A DNA stretch of 5,115 nucleotides from Deltaproteobacteria bacterium (GTDB lineage: Bacteria > Desulfobacterota > Desulfobacteria > Desulfobacterales > ETH-SRB1). How positions within the stretch are numbered: the first letter of the stretch is position 1; every line of letters begins with the position of its first letter. The stretch covers positions 1-5,115 of the forward strand of contig QMMZ01000201.1 in the NCBI GenBank assembly GCA_003647525.1, written 5' to 3'. The notes beneath the pieces are model-generated. The model made no database searches. It worked only from the letters and a program-made list of their open reading frames with translations, and was not told the DNA's origin. The position numbers were made by a program, and so were the translations under genes. Below are positions 1 through 5,115 of this stretch, in pieces.

Positions 1-2384
1 CCAATAAAGGGCTCATTCCATTCAACCCTGCAGGTGTTTTCAAGTGGAAAAATCCTTCCTGCATCAGACGGAAATATCTTCCATTCATAACCAATTGCAT
101 CTTCGATTTTAAAAATTGTATAATCTGTTTGTGGAGCGTTCTGAAATAAAGATGTTTGCCCATCTGGAATACCGGGCTGGTATGGTCTGGGTAAAATATT
201 CACCTGGAGAGGGGGAGATAAAGCCTTAAAATTATTGGGCCCGGAGGCAAGATATGAAATACTTGCAGTACCGGAATACATGGGATTCCAATCAATCGTG
301 ACATTTAAACCTGCTCCATTAACAGTCCCTGAACTTACCGGTGAAATTTGCCAGGAATAATTACTGGCTTCTGATGCGCCAACTGATGAATAGCTTGTAC
401 TTTGTGTGCCTTGACAAAACTCTATTTGACCACTTGGGGTTGTTTCAGTACCTAAGATACTACGGTGTTCTTTCAAGAGTATAATTGAAGAGTAGGGTTC
501 AATATCAACACTTCCAGAAACAAGATTATTGTCCAGATCCCTGTAGGACCCATATAAAGATCGTGTTTTGGTTGTTTTTGTAGGGTTATAATCAAATATA
601 ATAAAACCGGTTGTATCAGGTAATCCAGATTGGGCAAATGTTAGTGGAACAGGCTTATCTGAAACATTACCAATATTCTGCCATTCTTTAACACTGTATG
701 TTTTTAGTGCTCCCTCCATTCTGTCCCAAATTATTTCTAAGTCAAATGGGTCACACAATACATTGTTCTCAAAAATATTATCTCCATAAACATTTTCAAA
801 ATGCATCACCCATTGATTTGGTTTACCCGTTGCAAATAAATAGTTGTTTCTTATTTCGCATTTATCAATAAGCATATCAGGCTTTATGCCTGAAAAACTT
901 AATTGTCCAAGTTTATTTTCAAAAGAAGTGTTGTTTACTATTTTATTATCATTTCCATGGTTGTATATTCCCCATTGACCACTAAACGCTACTGTATTAT
1001 TCTCAACAATAATATGTTCGGTAATGTTATCCAAATAAATACCCATAGCATATTTAAAATCAGACTTATTGCCATCTGTACTACCAGCTGTGTTAAGTAC
1101 AATATTCCCTGATATTTTATTCCCGGTTCCCCGATTTGCCCATGTATATATTCCTCCACCATCGCTTTTAATCAAACATGAGTTATTTACAAAATTGTTT
1201 TTAATTATTGTATTGTTTGTATACCAAAACATTATCCCATTGAAACCTGTACTATCAATATAATTATACTCCACAAGAATATCTTTTCCTTCTTGAATTC
1301 TCATTCCTACATATTGTGCATTTCCACTAAATCCTCTACCGGGCCTTAGGGCGTTTCTCTTTATAGTGTTATTAGAAAAAGTTAAATTGTTTGAGAGTTT
1401 TGAGTAAAAGCTGCAGTTGTTAGAGTGAGATATTAGGTTATTATCAAATGTTGAAAAATTACTATTTTTAAGTTCAATTGCATTTCCGCCGCTGTATGAA
1501 ATAAGATTATTATTAAAACTAATATACCTGGTTTTATCCTCGTTTAATGCAGCTATTCTGGAATGAGTCAATTCCAGATTTTCAATATTAATATATTGAT
1601 AGTTTCCAATATTTATGCAATAATCATTGTACGCGATTTCTATTAGTAGATTATTTATGTTATTTGTTGAATACACTTGGATTATCTTATGTAGTTTGTC
1701 AAAAATCCACTCCCCATTCAAATCAAGCGTGTTAATATGGTTCTGGAAAAAGTACCCATAGCCTTCTTCAATTCCGTAAGTTGCATTTTCAGAAAGAACC
1801 AGCCTGGTACCTGTATGGGAGTATATTGGAATTGCATCAATGATATAATGATGGATTTTTAAAACAGCTTCAGCATCATTCCAATAACCATCTGGGGAAT
1901 TTAAATTATTGTCAATTATTACAGTTTTCCCCTCAGCAGCGCTAATTGTTAAATAACTATCATTTGGATATCTGCCAAGTGGCATAAACTTATTATCAAT
2001 AAATAAATTGGTGATTTTATCTGGGCAGTCAGGACAATCTGCTGTCCATATATTCCCGTTTTTAGTCCAGCCGGTGATTATCTTTGATGCCTTAATAATG
2101 GGTTTGTTTCCTGTTCCGTAGGCCCCAAAAACAATTGGCTTGGAGGAGCTGCCTGATGCTTTTATTTCAAGTGTTCCCCTGAATATATCGCCCCGTTTAA
2201 ATAAAATACTGTCTCCGGCTGAAAACAATGCCATAGATGCATTTACTTTACTTAGTGTGATCCATGCCTCTGCATTACTTTTCCCTGAGTTATTGTCATT
2301 TCCTGAGTTGGAGATGTAATAATTTGTTGCAAAAAGAAGCTGGTTTAAGGATAAAAATAGAATGGAAATATATATGATCTTCAT
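1..2384 (-). CDS. Secreted right-handed parallel beta-helix protein with C-terminal PKD-like domains (partial, 3' end outside window)
   Basis: The frame is open without a stop for 794 codons from the ATG at 2384-2382 to the window edge, so the C-terminus is missing. Residues 1-19 form a signal peptide (MKIIYI, a hydrophobic core, then LLFA before TNYYIS). Residues 20-97 match the usual N-terminal cap of secreted beta-helix proteins: YYISNSGND, W41, GDSILFKRGD and GAYGTG. LGRYPN (136-141) and LDLNGEW (220-226) follow. About 240-535 is an Asn-rich beta-helix with NN-I-NN rungs, including DGGGIYTW (408-415) and GIYLDN (448-453). A small beta-sandwich (about 575-637) contains FDYNPTK and IEPYSSIILL. 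Two PKD-like domains follow: one at about 640-730 (YSW 676-678, DW 698-699) and one from about 731 that is cut off (YEW 766-768, VEW 787-789). Such proteins bind or cleave polysaccharides outside the cell; lyase, glycosidase and epimerase are all possible. A type IX sorting domain beyond the edge is inferred, not seen. Fold assignment is firm; activity is unknown. Confidence 0.9.
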   Translation of the reverse strand, partial: MKIIYISILFLSLNQLLFATNYYISNSGNDNNSGKSNAEAWITLSKVNASMALFSAGDSILFKRGDIFRGTLEIKASGSSSKPIVFGAYGTGNKPIIKASKIITGWTKNGNIWTADCPDCPDKITNLFIDNKFMPLGRYPNDSYLTISAAEGKTVIIDNNLNSPDGYWNDAEAVLKIHHYIIDAIPIYSHTGTRLVLSENATYGIEEGYGYFFQNHINTLDLNGEWIFDKLHKIIQVYSTNNINNLLIEIAYNDYCINIGNYQYINIENLELTHSRIAALNEDKTRYISFNNNLISYSGGNAIELKNSNFSTFDNNLISHSNNCSFYSKLSNNLTFSNNTIKRNALRPGRGFSGNAQYVGMRIQEGKDILVEYNYIDSTGFNGIMFWYTNNTIIKNNFVNNSCLIKSDGGGIYTWANRGTGNKISGNIVLNTAGSTDGNKSDFKYAMGIYLDNITEHIIVENNTVAFSGQWGIYNHGNDNKIVNNTSFENKLGQLSFSGIKPDMLIDKCEIRNNYLFATGKPNQWVMHFENVYGDNIFENNVLCDPFDLEIIWDRMEGALKTYSVKEWQNIGNVSDKPVPLTFAQSGLPDTTGFIIFDYNPTKTTKTRSLYGSYRDLDNNLVSGSVDIEPYSSIILLKEHRSILGTETTPSGQIEFCQGTQSTSYSSVGASEASNYSWQISPVSSGTVNGAGLNVTIDWNPMYSGTASISYLASGPNNFKALSPPLQVNILPRPYQPGIPDGQTSLFQNAPQTDYTIFKIEDAIGYEWKIFPSDAGRIFPLENTCRVEWNEPFI

Positions 2385-2574
2385 AAGAATCGCAGGTTAT
2401 GATTTCAATAGCTCTATGATAAAATATTGCTATACTTAGCTTTTGGTTTAATGCTATTGTACGTGAAAACAACTAAAAAGTTTAGCTGTTCTACCAATCA
2501 ATCGGTAAAGGTAAGATGATAAGAATTAAGTTGCTGTTTTTAAGGATGCTACCTTGGTTTCTAATTTGTCTCTA

Positions 2575-2613
2575 GATAAATGATGCCTGAAAAATGACAT
2601 CAAAGGTTTTATC
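2575..2613 (-). terminator. Bulged hairpin after the acetyltransferase gene
   Basis: On the minus strand, TGATGTC (2602-2596) pairs with GGCATCA (2587-2581), with one T-G wobble, around an 8-base loop. Outer arms GATAAA (2613-2608 and 2580-2575 on opposite sides) extend it across a 5-base bulge. No strong T run follows, so it may be a weak terminator or an mRNA 3'-end structure. Confidence 0.35.
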
Positions 2614-2625
2614 CCGGGTATGATA

Positions 2626-3162
2626 TTAATCTATATTAAAGTGTTTCTTAATAATAACAGCTTTTTCTGCCATATTAAGGTGTTTGGTCTGGAGGGCATT
2701 TTTATTATTTAAGCTGAGTTTTTCCATTAGTTCTGTACTCATTATTACTTTCGCCGGATTGCCCATAACAACTGAATTATCAGGGATTACACCTCTTACT
2801 ACAGAGCCTGCGCCAATTATACAATTCTCACCGATTTTTGTATTTGGAAGGAAAATACAGCCTATCCCGATAAAAGTATTATTACCAACAGTTGTCATTC
2901 CAAAAACATCCAGTTTTGGATTCTTTTTCCTGAAAACCCAGACCGAACCATCATGTGTAATAAATTCTGTATCACTGGATATCACTACGTGATTACCTAT
3001 CTCAACCAAATATGGTTCCGGGGGGATTTTATTGGAAAAATACAGGCAACCTTCTCCAATTTTCAAGCCCTGTGACCTTAAGTAATTGATTCTGCTTTCG
3101 ATACTTTTAAAACCAAAGAGTTTTTTTCTGATCTTATTTAGAATAAATGAAATTTTAGCCAT
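2626..3162 (-). CDS. Hexapeptide-repeat (left-handed beta-helix) O-acetyltransferase, WbbJ/Maa-like
   Basis: This 178-residue protein belongs to the acyltransferase superfamily that moves an acetyl group from acetyl-CoA to a sugar hydroxyl, in the cytoplasm. Residues 1-35 are a basic helical N-terminus. Hexapeptide rungs run from about 35 to 135: IGEGC, VEIGNHVVISS (53-63), TVGNNTFIGIGCIF (91-104), KIGENCIIGAGSVV (109-122), then the terminal turn VIPDNSVVMGNPAKVI (125-140), which is diagnostic of the family. H70 in FITHDGSVWVF is the likely catalytic base, at the usual place in the loop between rungs. A C-terminal helical tail of about 38 residues follows. The length is normal for polysaccharide or sugar O-acetyltransferases of surface-glycan loci. 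The ATG at 3162-3160 has no clear Shine-Dalgarno sequence but lies about 30 bases downstream of a good -7 element. The sugar acceptor cannot be read from the sequence; serine acetyltransferase and maltose acetyltransferase are less likely because their N-terminal domains are absent. Confidence 0.9.
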   Translation of the reverse strand: MAKISFILNKIRKKLFGFKSIESRINYLRSQGLKIGEGCLYFSNKIPPEPYLVEIGNHVVISSDTEFITHDGSVWVFRKKNPKLDVFGMTTVGNNTFIGIGCIFLPNTKIGENCIIGAGSVVRGVIPDNSVVMGNPAKVIMSTELMEKLSLNNKNALQTKHLNMAEKAVIIKKHFNID

Positions 3163-3191
3163 AGTTTGGATTATTTTTATTGTTTATTACG

Positions 3192-3199
3192 CAAACTTA
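3192..3199 (-). promoter_or_regulatory. Candidate -7 element for the acetyltransferase gene
   Basis: On the minus strand this reads TAAGTTTG followed by C, a full match to TAnnTTTG, and lies 30 bases before the ATG at 3162. A -33 TTTG is not evident. It suggests that the acetyltransferase gene can be transcribed independently of the SGNH-like gene upstream. Confidence 0.45.
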
Positions 3200-3256
3200 G
3201 CTGTAAATGTTTTAGTCTGATTATAATAGTTTGTAACAATATGAGCGTAATACATT

Positions 3257-3289
3257 TTTCATACAAATTTACCTGGTAATTTCATACAA
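3257..3289. repeat. Pair of 10-base direct repeats with 23-base period
   Basis: TTTCATACAA occurs at 3257-3266 and 3280-3289. The start-to-start distance of 23 bases is close to two helical turns, so a dimeric regulator could bind both on the same face. The copies lie about 60-90 bases upstream of the acetyltransferase -7 motif. Confidence 0.35.
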
Positions 3290-3371
3290 GCTTTTAATAT
3301 TACCAATCATTATTGCCTGGTATATATAATATTTGTATAAAACGTATAAGGATTAAGTTACATATAAAATT

Positions 3372-3414
3372 AGTTTACCGGACACTATTGATTACCAATT
3401 ATAATCAGTAAACT
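3372..3414. repeat. Nested inverted repeat
   Basis: The outer arms AGTTTAC (3372-3378) and GTAAACT (3408-3414) are perfect 7-base complements. Inside them TGATTA (3389-3394) and TAATCA (3402-3407) are perfect 6-base complements around a 7-base loop. The 3' arms are contiguous, forming a 13-base arm, whereas the 5' arms are split by a 10-base insertion. It lies about 50 bases past the SGNH-like stop codon in that gene's transcript direction. Confidence 0.5.
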
Positions 3415-3430
3415 TTCATATTCCTTAAAT

Positions 3431-3454
3431 TCCAGGAAAAAATAAAGCCCTGGA
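3431..3454 (-). terminator. Weak hairpin after the SGNH-like gene
   Basis: On the minus strand, TCCAGG (3454-3449) and CCTGGA (3436-3431) form a perfect 6-base stem that begins 10 bases past the stop codon. The T-rich run lies in the 12-base loop rather than after the stem, so intrinsic termination is uncertain. Confidence 0.3.
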
Positions 3455-3463
3455 GATAATTAA

Positions 3464-4336
3464 TTACTTGCCTGTCAAATTGCCGATATCCCCTTTGTCC
3501 TCAATTACATCAACAATCCTCTGACAAAAATAAGGATATGCCTGTTTTGAAAAAGCAGGATTAGGATGTGAATTGGAGGGGCTGGCAGCATATGCTTCTT
3601 TTAGATAAAGCCCGCCTTCTGTCTCTAATTCGTAAAAATCCCACAAATAAATATTGTCCCCGGGTTCATTCCAATCTTTAACTGCCCATGTATGAAAAGC
3701 TTTTGCCCTTTCTGCCTGGGCTTCATTAGTGTTTCCTTTTACCAGAACAGCCCCTGTCCATACAATGAATTTTGTTCCGGGAAATTCATGCATTTTTTCT
3801 TTGAGTGCCTGATACTGGAGTTTGTAGTTCTCAAGGCTTTTTACCGGGGAATCAACATCAGGATTACCTGTATCATCCAGTATGGCACCAACAGGAAAAC
3901 AATGCTTCCAGATAATTACATCATTTTCTTTAGTAAGCATTTCTAGGGTAGGTTCCTCTGTAAAAGGCTTGGAGCCTGCATTTTTCTCCCAGATATTATA
4001 ATAATCATGTGGATAATTTTTCCACCCATAGGGCTCTCCTTTGGGGAAAGCTTGTTCATTAATAGCATAATTAGTGCCATTTTGCTGATTAAACTTTGCA
4101 AACCAGCTTTTAACGGCACTTTTAGGGTTAATTTTATTTATTAACCGGTCAATTCTTCCGGTTTTTCCACCTTTCCATATATTGTTTCCTGTACTATGAT
4201 GAAGAAATAATATATTTACTTTATTTTCCATGTTTTCTACTTTATCGGGGTTATTACACTGATTGAGAAAAATCATTATAACCGGGAGAGCCACCAGGCC
4301 AGCCAGTATCTTTAAACTAATTTTTAAATGTCTCAT
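3464..4336 (-). CDS. SGNH-hydrolase-like exported protein with HHSTG signature, probable lipoprotein
   Basis: The protein has 290 residues from the ATG at 4336-4334. A TTG nine codons upstream (4363-4361) is in frame, but it lies inside a -7 promoter motif, so the ATG is preferred. Residues 1-9 are basic (MRHLKISLK), 10-24 are hydrophobic, and C27 follows in FLNQC, a poor but possible lipobox. Without lipidation it would be a signal anchor. The strand VNILFLHHSTGN (40-51) aligns in position with SGNH block I (strand, then GDS), making S48 the candidate nucleophile. DVIIWKHCFP (139-148) sits where the block III GxND is expected, FIVWTGAVLV (190-199) looks like the next core strand, and SHPNPAFS (256-263) supplies H257 of block V. 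Canonical Asp, Gly and Asn positions are altered. A role as polysaccharide esterase or acyltransferase in the periplasm or at the surface is plausible. The fold call rests on motif order only, and no specific family name is claimed. Confidence 0.7.
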   Translation of the reverse strand: MRHLKISLKILAGLVALPVIMIFLNQCNNPDKVENMENKVNILFLHHSTGNNIWKGGKTGRIDRLINKINPKSAVKSWFAKFNQQNGTNYAINEQAFPKGEPYGWKNYPHDYYNIWEKNAGSKPFTEEPTLEMLTKENDVIIWKHCFPVGAILDDTGNPDVDSPVKSLENYKLQYQALKEKMHEFPGTKFIVWTGAVLVKGNTNEAQAERAKAFHTWAVKDWNEPGDNIYLWDFYELETEGGLYLKEAYAASPSNSHPNPAFSKQAYPYFCQRIVDVIEDKGDIGNLTGK

Positions 4337-4360
4337 ATTCCTGAATATTTTAGTTAAAAG

Positions 4361-4368
4361 CAAAAATA
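4361..4368 (-). promoter_or_regulatory. Candidate -7 element for the SGNH-like gene
   Basis: On the minus strand this reads TATTTTTG followed by C, matching TAnnTTTG. Transcription would begin about 18 bases before the ATG at 4336. The element contains the TTG that would otherwise be read as an upstream start codon, which favours the ATG. There is no clear -33 element. Confidence 0.45.
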
Positions 4369-4377
4369 ATAAAATAT

Positions 4378-4390
4378 TAGATATAATCTA
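4378..4390. promoter_or_regulatory. Short palindrome in the divergent promoter region
   Basis: TAGAT and ATCTA flank a 3-base spacer (ATA). Three further bases on each side (4374-4376 and 4391-4393) pair if T4377 is bulged. It lies between the -7 and the expected -33 position of the SGNH-like gene's promoter, a typical place for a repressor operator. In such AT-rich DNA it could be chance. Confidence 0.25.
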
Positions 4391-4446
4391 TATGAAGAGT
4401 TTAAAGTATTTGTCGTAAATCTGACATCCGCAGCTGAAAGTATTTA

Positions 4447-4454
4447 TACTTTTG
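4447..4454 (+). promoter_or_regulatory. Candidate -7 element for the carrier-protein gene
   Basis: TACTTTTG, followed by CA, matches the Bacteroidota -7 consensus TAnnTTTG. No good TTTG -33 partner is seen at the expected distance. A second match, TATTTTTG, lies at 4479-4486. Use of the first would give a leader of roughly 165 bases before the ATG at 4625, and the second about 130 bases. Confidence 0.5.
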
Positions 4455-4624
4455 CAAACAATTCAAAGAAAAATTAACTATTTTTGATATTATTATTTTG
4501 TAAAAGGAAATGAAAAGATAAAATAAAACTTTTACTTGAATTATGCGTATAGTTGAACATGAATTGATTTAAAATGGTTCATGATAATAACCAGACAACT
4601 ATTACCAAACAAGCATAATTTAAA

Positions 4625-4891
4625 ATGATTACTTTAGAAAAAATGACGGAAGTACAGGTTAAAGATACCATTCAGGCTTATATAGTGGATAGCACTGTTG
4701 AGGATCTCAGTAAAATTAATGAAAAAACCTTGCTGTTTGAGGAGGGAATCTTTGATTCAATGGGACTGATCTCTCTCATCACTTTTATAGAAGATGAGTT
4801 TGATATTAAAACAGAGGATGATGATTTGGTAGTTGATAATTTTGAATCTATTGCTGCCATTACAAAATATGTTTCCAGGCGTGTGGCATAG
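4625..4891 (+). CDS. Acyl/aminoacyl carrier protein (PP-binding), stand-alone
   Basis: This is an 88-residue acidic carrier protein. The core FEEGIFDSMGLISLITFIEDEFDI (38-61) contains the DSMG motif; S45 is the site of 4'-phosphopantetheine attachment. A four-helix ACP layout is visible: helix 1 at about 7-22, helix 2 beginning at S45, the loop with EDDDLVVDNFESI (64-76), and the final helix to YVSRRV (82-87). DSMG instead of the fatty-acid-synthesis DSLD, and the NF-S-I block, resemble DltC-like carriers and those in exopolysaccharide clusters, which are loaded by a separate adenylate-forming enzyme. It is therefore probably not the housekeeping AcpP. The ATG at 4625 is preceded by an A-rich stretch without Shine-Dalgarno; M7 (4643) is an alternative start. 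The gene is divergent from the SGNH-like gene and is closed by a terminator 37 bases after its stop, so it appears to be transcribed alone. Its loading enzyme and acceptor are not in the window. Confidence 0.92.
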   Translation: MITLEKMTEVQVKDTIQAYIVDSTVEDLSKINEKTLLFEEGIFDSMGLISLITFIEDEFDIKTEDDDLVVDNFESIAAITKYVSRRVA

Positions 4892-4927
4892 CTGATTTGA
4901 AGAATAAAAACAATTGTAATATTATCT

Positions 4928-4960
4928 GGCCTGAAGCGAATTTTGTTTCAGGTCTTTTTT
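4928..4960 (+). terminator. Rho-independent terminator after the carrier-protein gene
   Basis: The arms GGCCTGAA (4928-4935) and TTCAGGTC (4947-4954) pair over eight positions, with one G-T wobble. Pairing can continue inward through 4936-4939 and 4943-4946, leaving a 3-base loop at 4940-4942. A run of six T (4955-4960) follows directly on the plus strand. There is no matching T run on the minus strand, so it acts for plus-strand transcription and marks the carrier gene as the last gene of its transcript. Confidence 0.85.
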
Positions 4961-5115
4961 AGTAAAACTCAAATTTTAGAAACGCATTGCATTGAAATTT
5001 GCAAGTTGAACTAATATCAATATAACAGCGTATCGGATAAATGAGTTTTTTGATATTTGGTTAGCTCTGTTTTGAGTTAATTCAATATGAGCCAGGAGAT
5101 TCAGAAATATTGAAA

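Larger units (their letters stand above)
3163..3463. other. Repeat-rich intergenic region between SGNH-like and acetyltransferase genes
   Basis: This 301-base AT-rich gap contains no coding frame I can support. It holds the acetyltransferase -7 motif (3192-3199), the 10-base direct repeat at 3257 and 3280, and the heptamer CCTGGTA at both 3272-3278 and 3316-3322. It also has an AATATTACCA/TGG...TAATATT inverted repeat (3296-3305 with 3318-3333, bulged), the nested inverted repeat 3372-3414, and a hairpin just past the SGNH-like stop codon. Confidence 0.5.
4337..4624. other. Divergent intergenic region between SGNH-like and carrier-protein genes
   Basis: This 288-base AT-rich stretch holds the two outward-facing -7 motifs, the palindrome at 4378-4390, and two very short plus-strand ORFs. 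One ORF is at 4543-4572 (9 codons plus stop); the other is at 4574-4618 (MVHDNNQTTITKQA, then stop), in frame with the carrier gene. The sequence ATTTAAAATG occurs at 4567-4576 and again at 4618-4627, across the second tiny ORF's start and the carrier gene's start. No RNA gene was recognised. Confidence 0.5.

Noticed and set aside
903..1263. Two plus-strand open frames (903-1112 and 1069-1263)
   Set aside because: They lie antisense to the continuous beta-helix gene and show no recognisable protein features.
2526..2600. Minus-strand 24-codon ORF (MSFFRHHLSRDK...) after the acetyltransferase
   Set aside because: It is very short, has no start context, overlaps the hairpin at 2575-2613 and resembles no family I know; it may be chance or a relic.
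2684..2992. Plus-strand open frame of 102 codons
   Set aside because: It is the complement of the hexapeptide-repeat acetyltransferase, whose frame has clear family motifs.
3692..3946. Plus-strand open frame of 84 codons
   Set aside because: It is antisense to the SGNH-like gene, with no independent support.
4337..4363. N-terminal extension of the SGNH-like protein from a TTG
   Set aside because: TTG starts are rare in Bacteroidota, the TTG lies in a -7 motif, and the ATG at 4336 gives a normal signal-peptide N-terminus.
4678..4860. Minus-strand open frame of 60 codons
   Set aside because: It is antisense to the carrier-protein gene; the Ser-rich translation is a shadow of its acidic codons.
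5087..5113. ATG near the right edge as the start of a next gene
   Set aside because: The frame closes at TGA after eight codons; 4961-5115 shows no supportable gene start.
1..5115. CRISPR array, tRNA or rRNA genes, insertion sequence
   Set aside because: I saw no regularly spaced repeats, tRNA cloverleaf, rRNA-like sequence or transposase frame.

Overview
The window looks like an AT-rich chromosomal segment of a Bacteroidota bacterium, perhaps a marine or soil Cytophagales or Marinilabiliales relative. The evidence is the low GC, the Bacteroidota-type -7 promoter motifs (TAnnTTTG) upstream of three of the four genes, the lack of Shine-Dalgarno sequences, and a secreted beta-helix protein carrying PKD-like domains of the kind common in type IX secretion cargo. 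The genus cannot be fixed from the sequence.

Layout. Three genes lie on the minus strand and one on the plus strand. From the left edge to 2384 (minus) is a large secreted right-handed parallel beta-helix protein. It is open for 794 codons from its ATG and its C-terminus runs out of the window. Next is a 178-residue left-handed beta-helix (hexapeptide repeat) O-acetyltransferase at 2626-3162 (minus). Then comes a membrane-anchored or lipoprotein SGNH-hydrolase-like protein with an unusual HHSTG signature, at 3464-4336 (minus, using an ATG start rather than the upstream TTG). Divergently, at 4625-4891 (plus), is a stand-alone acyl/aminoacyl carrier protein, followed by a clear intrinsic terminator at 4928-4960. 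The intergenic gaps are 241, 301, 288 and 224 bases, so this is not a tightly packed operon. The three upstream gaps hold inverted repeats, direct repeats and candidate promoters.

How the genes may work together. All four products fit the periphery of an exopolysaccharide or capsule locus: a carrier protein to hold an activated acyl or aminoacyl group, an O-acetyltransferase, a surface SGNH-like enzyme that could add or remove acyl groups, and an extracellular beta-helix protein that could bind, cleave or epimerise the polymer. This linkage is an inference from gene content. No glycosyltransferase, adenylating enzyme, MBOAT protein or exporter is inside the window.

Most worth a second look: the altered catalytic blocks of the HHSTG protein, the carrier protein's isolated transcription unit with a long leader holding two tiny ORFs, and a nested inverted repeat at 3372-3414.
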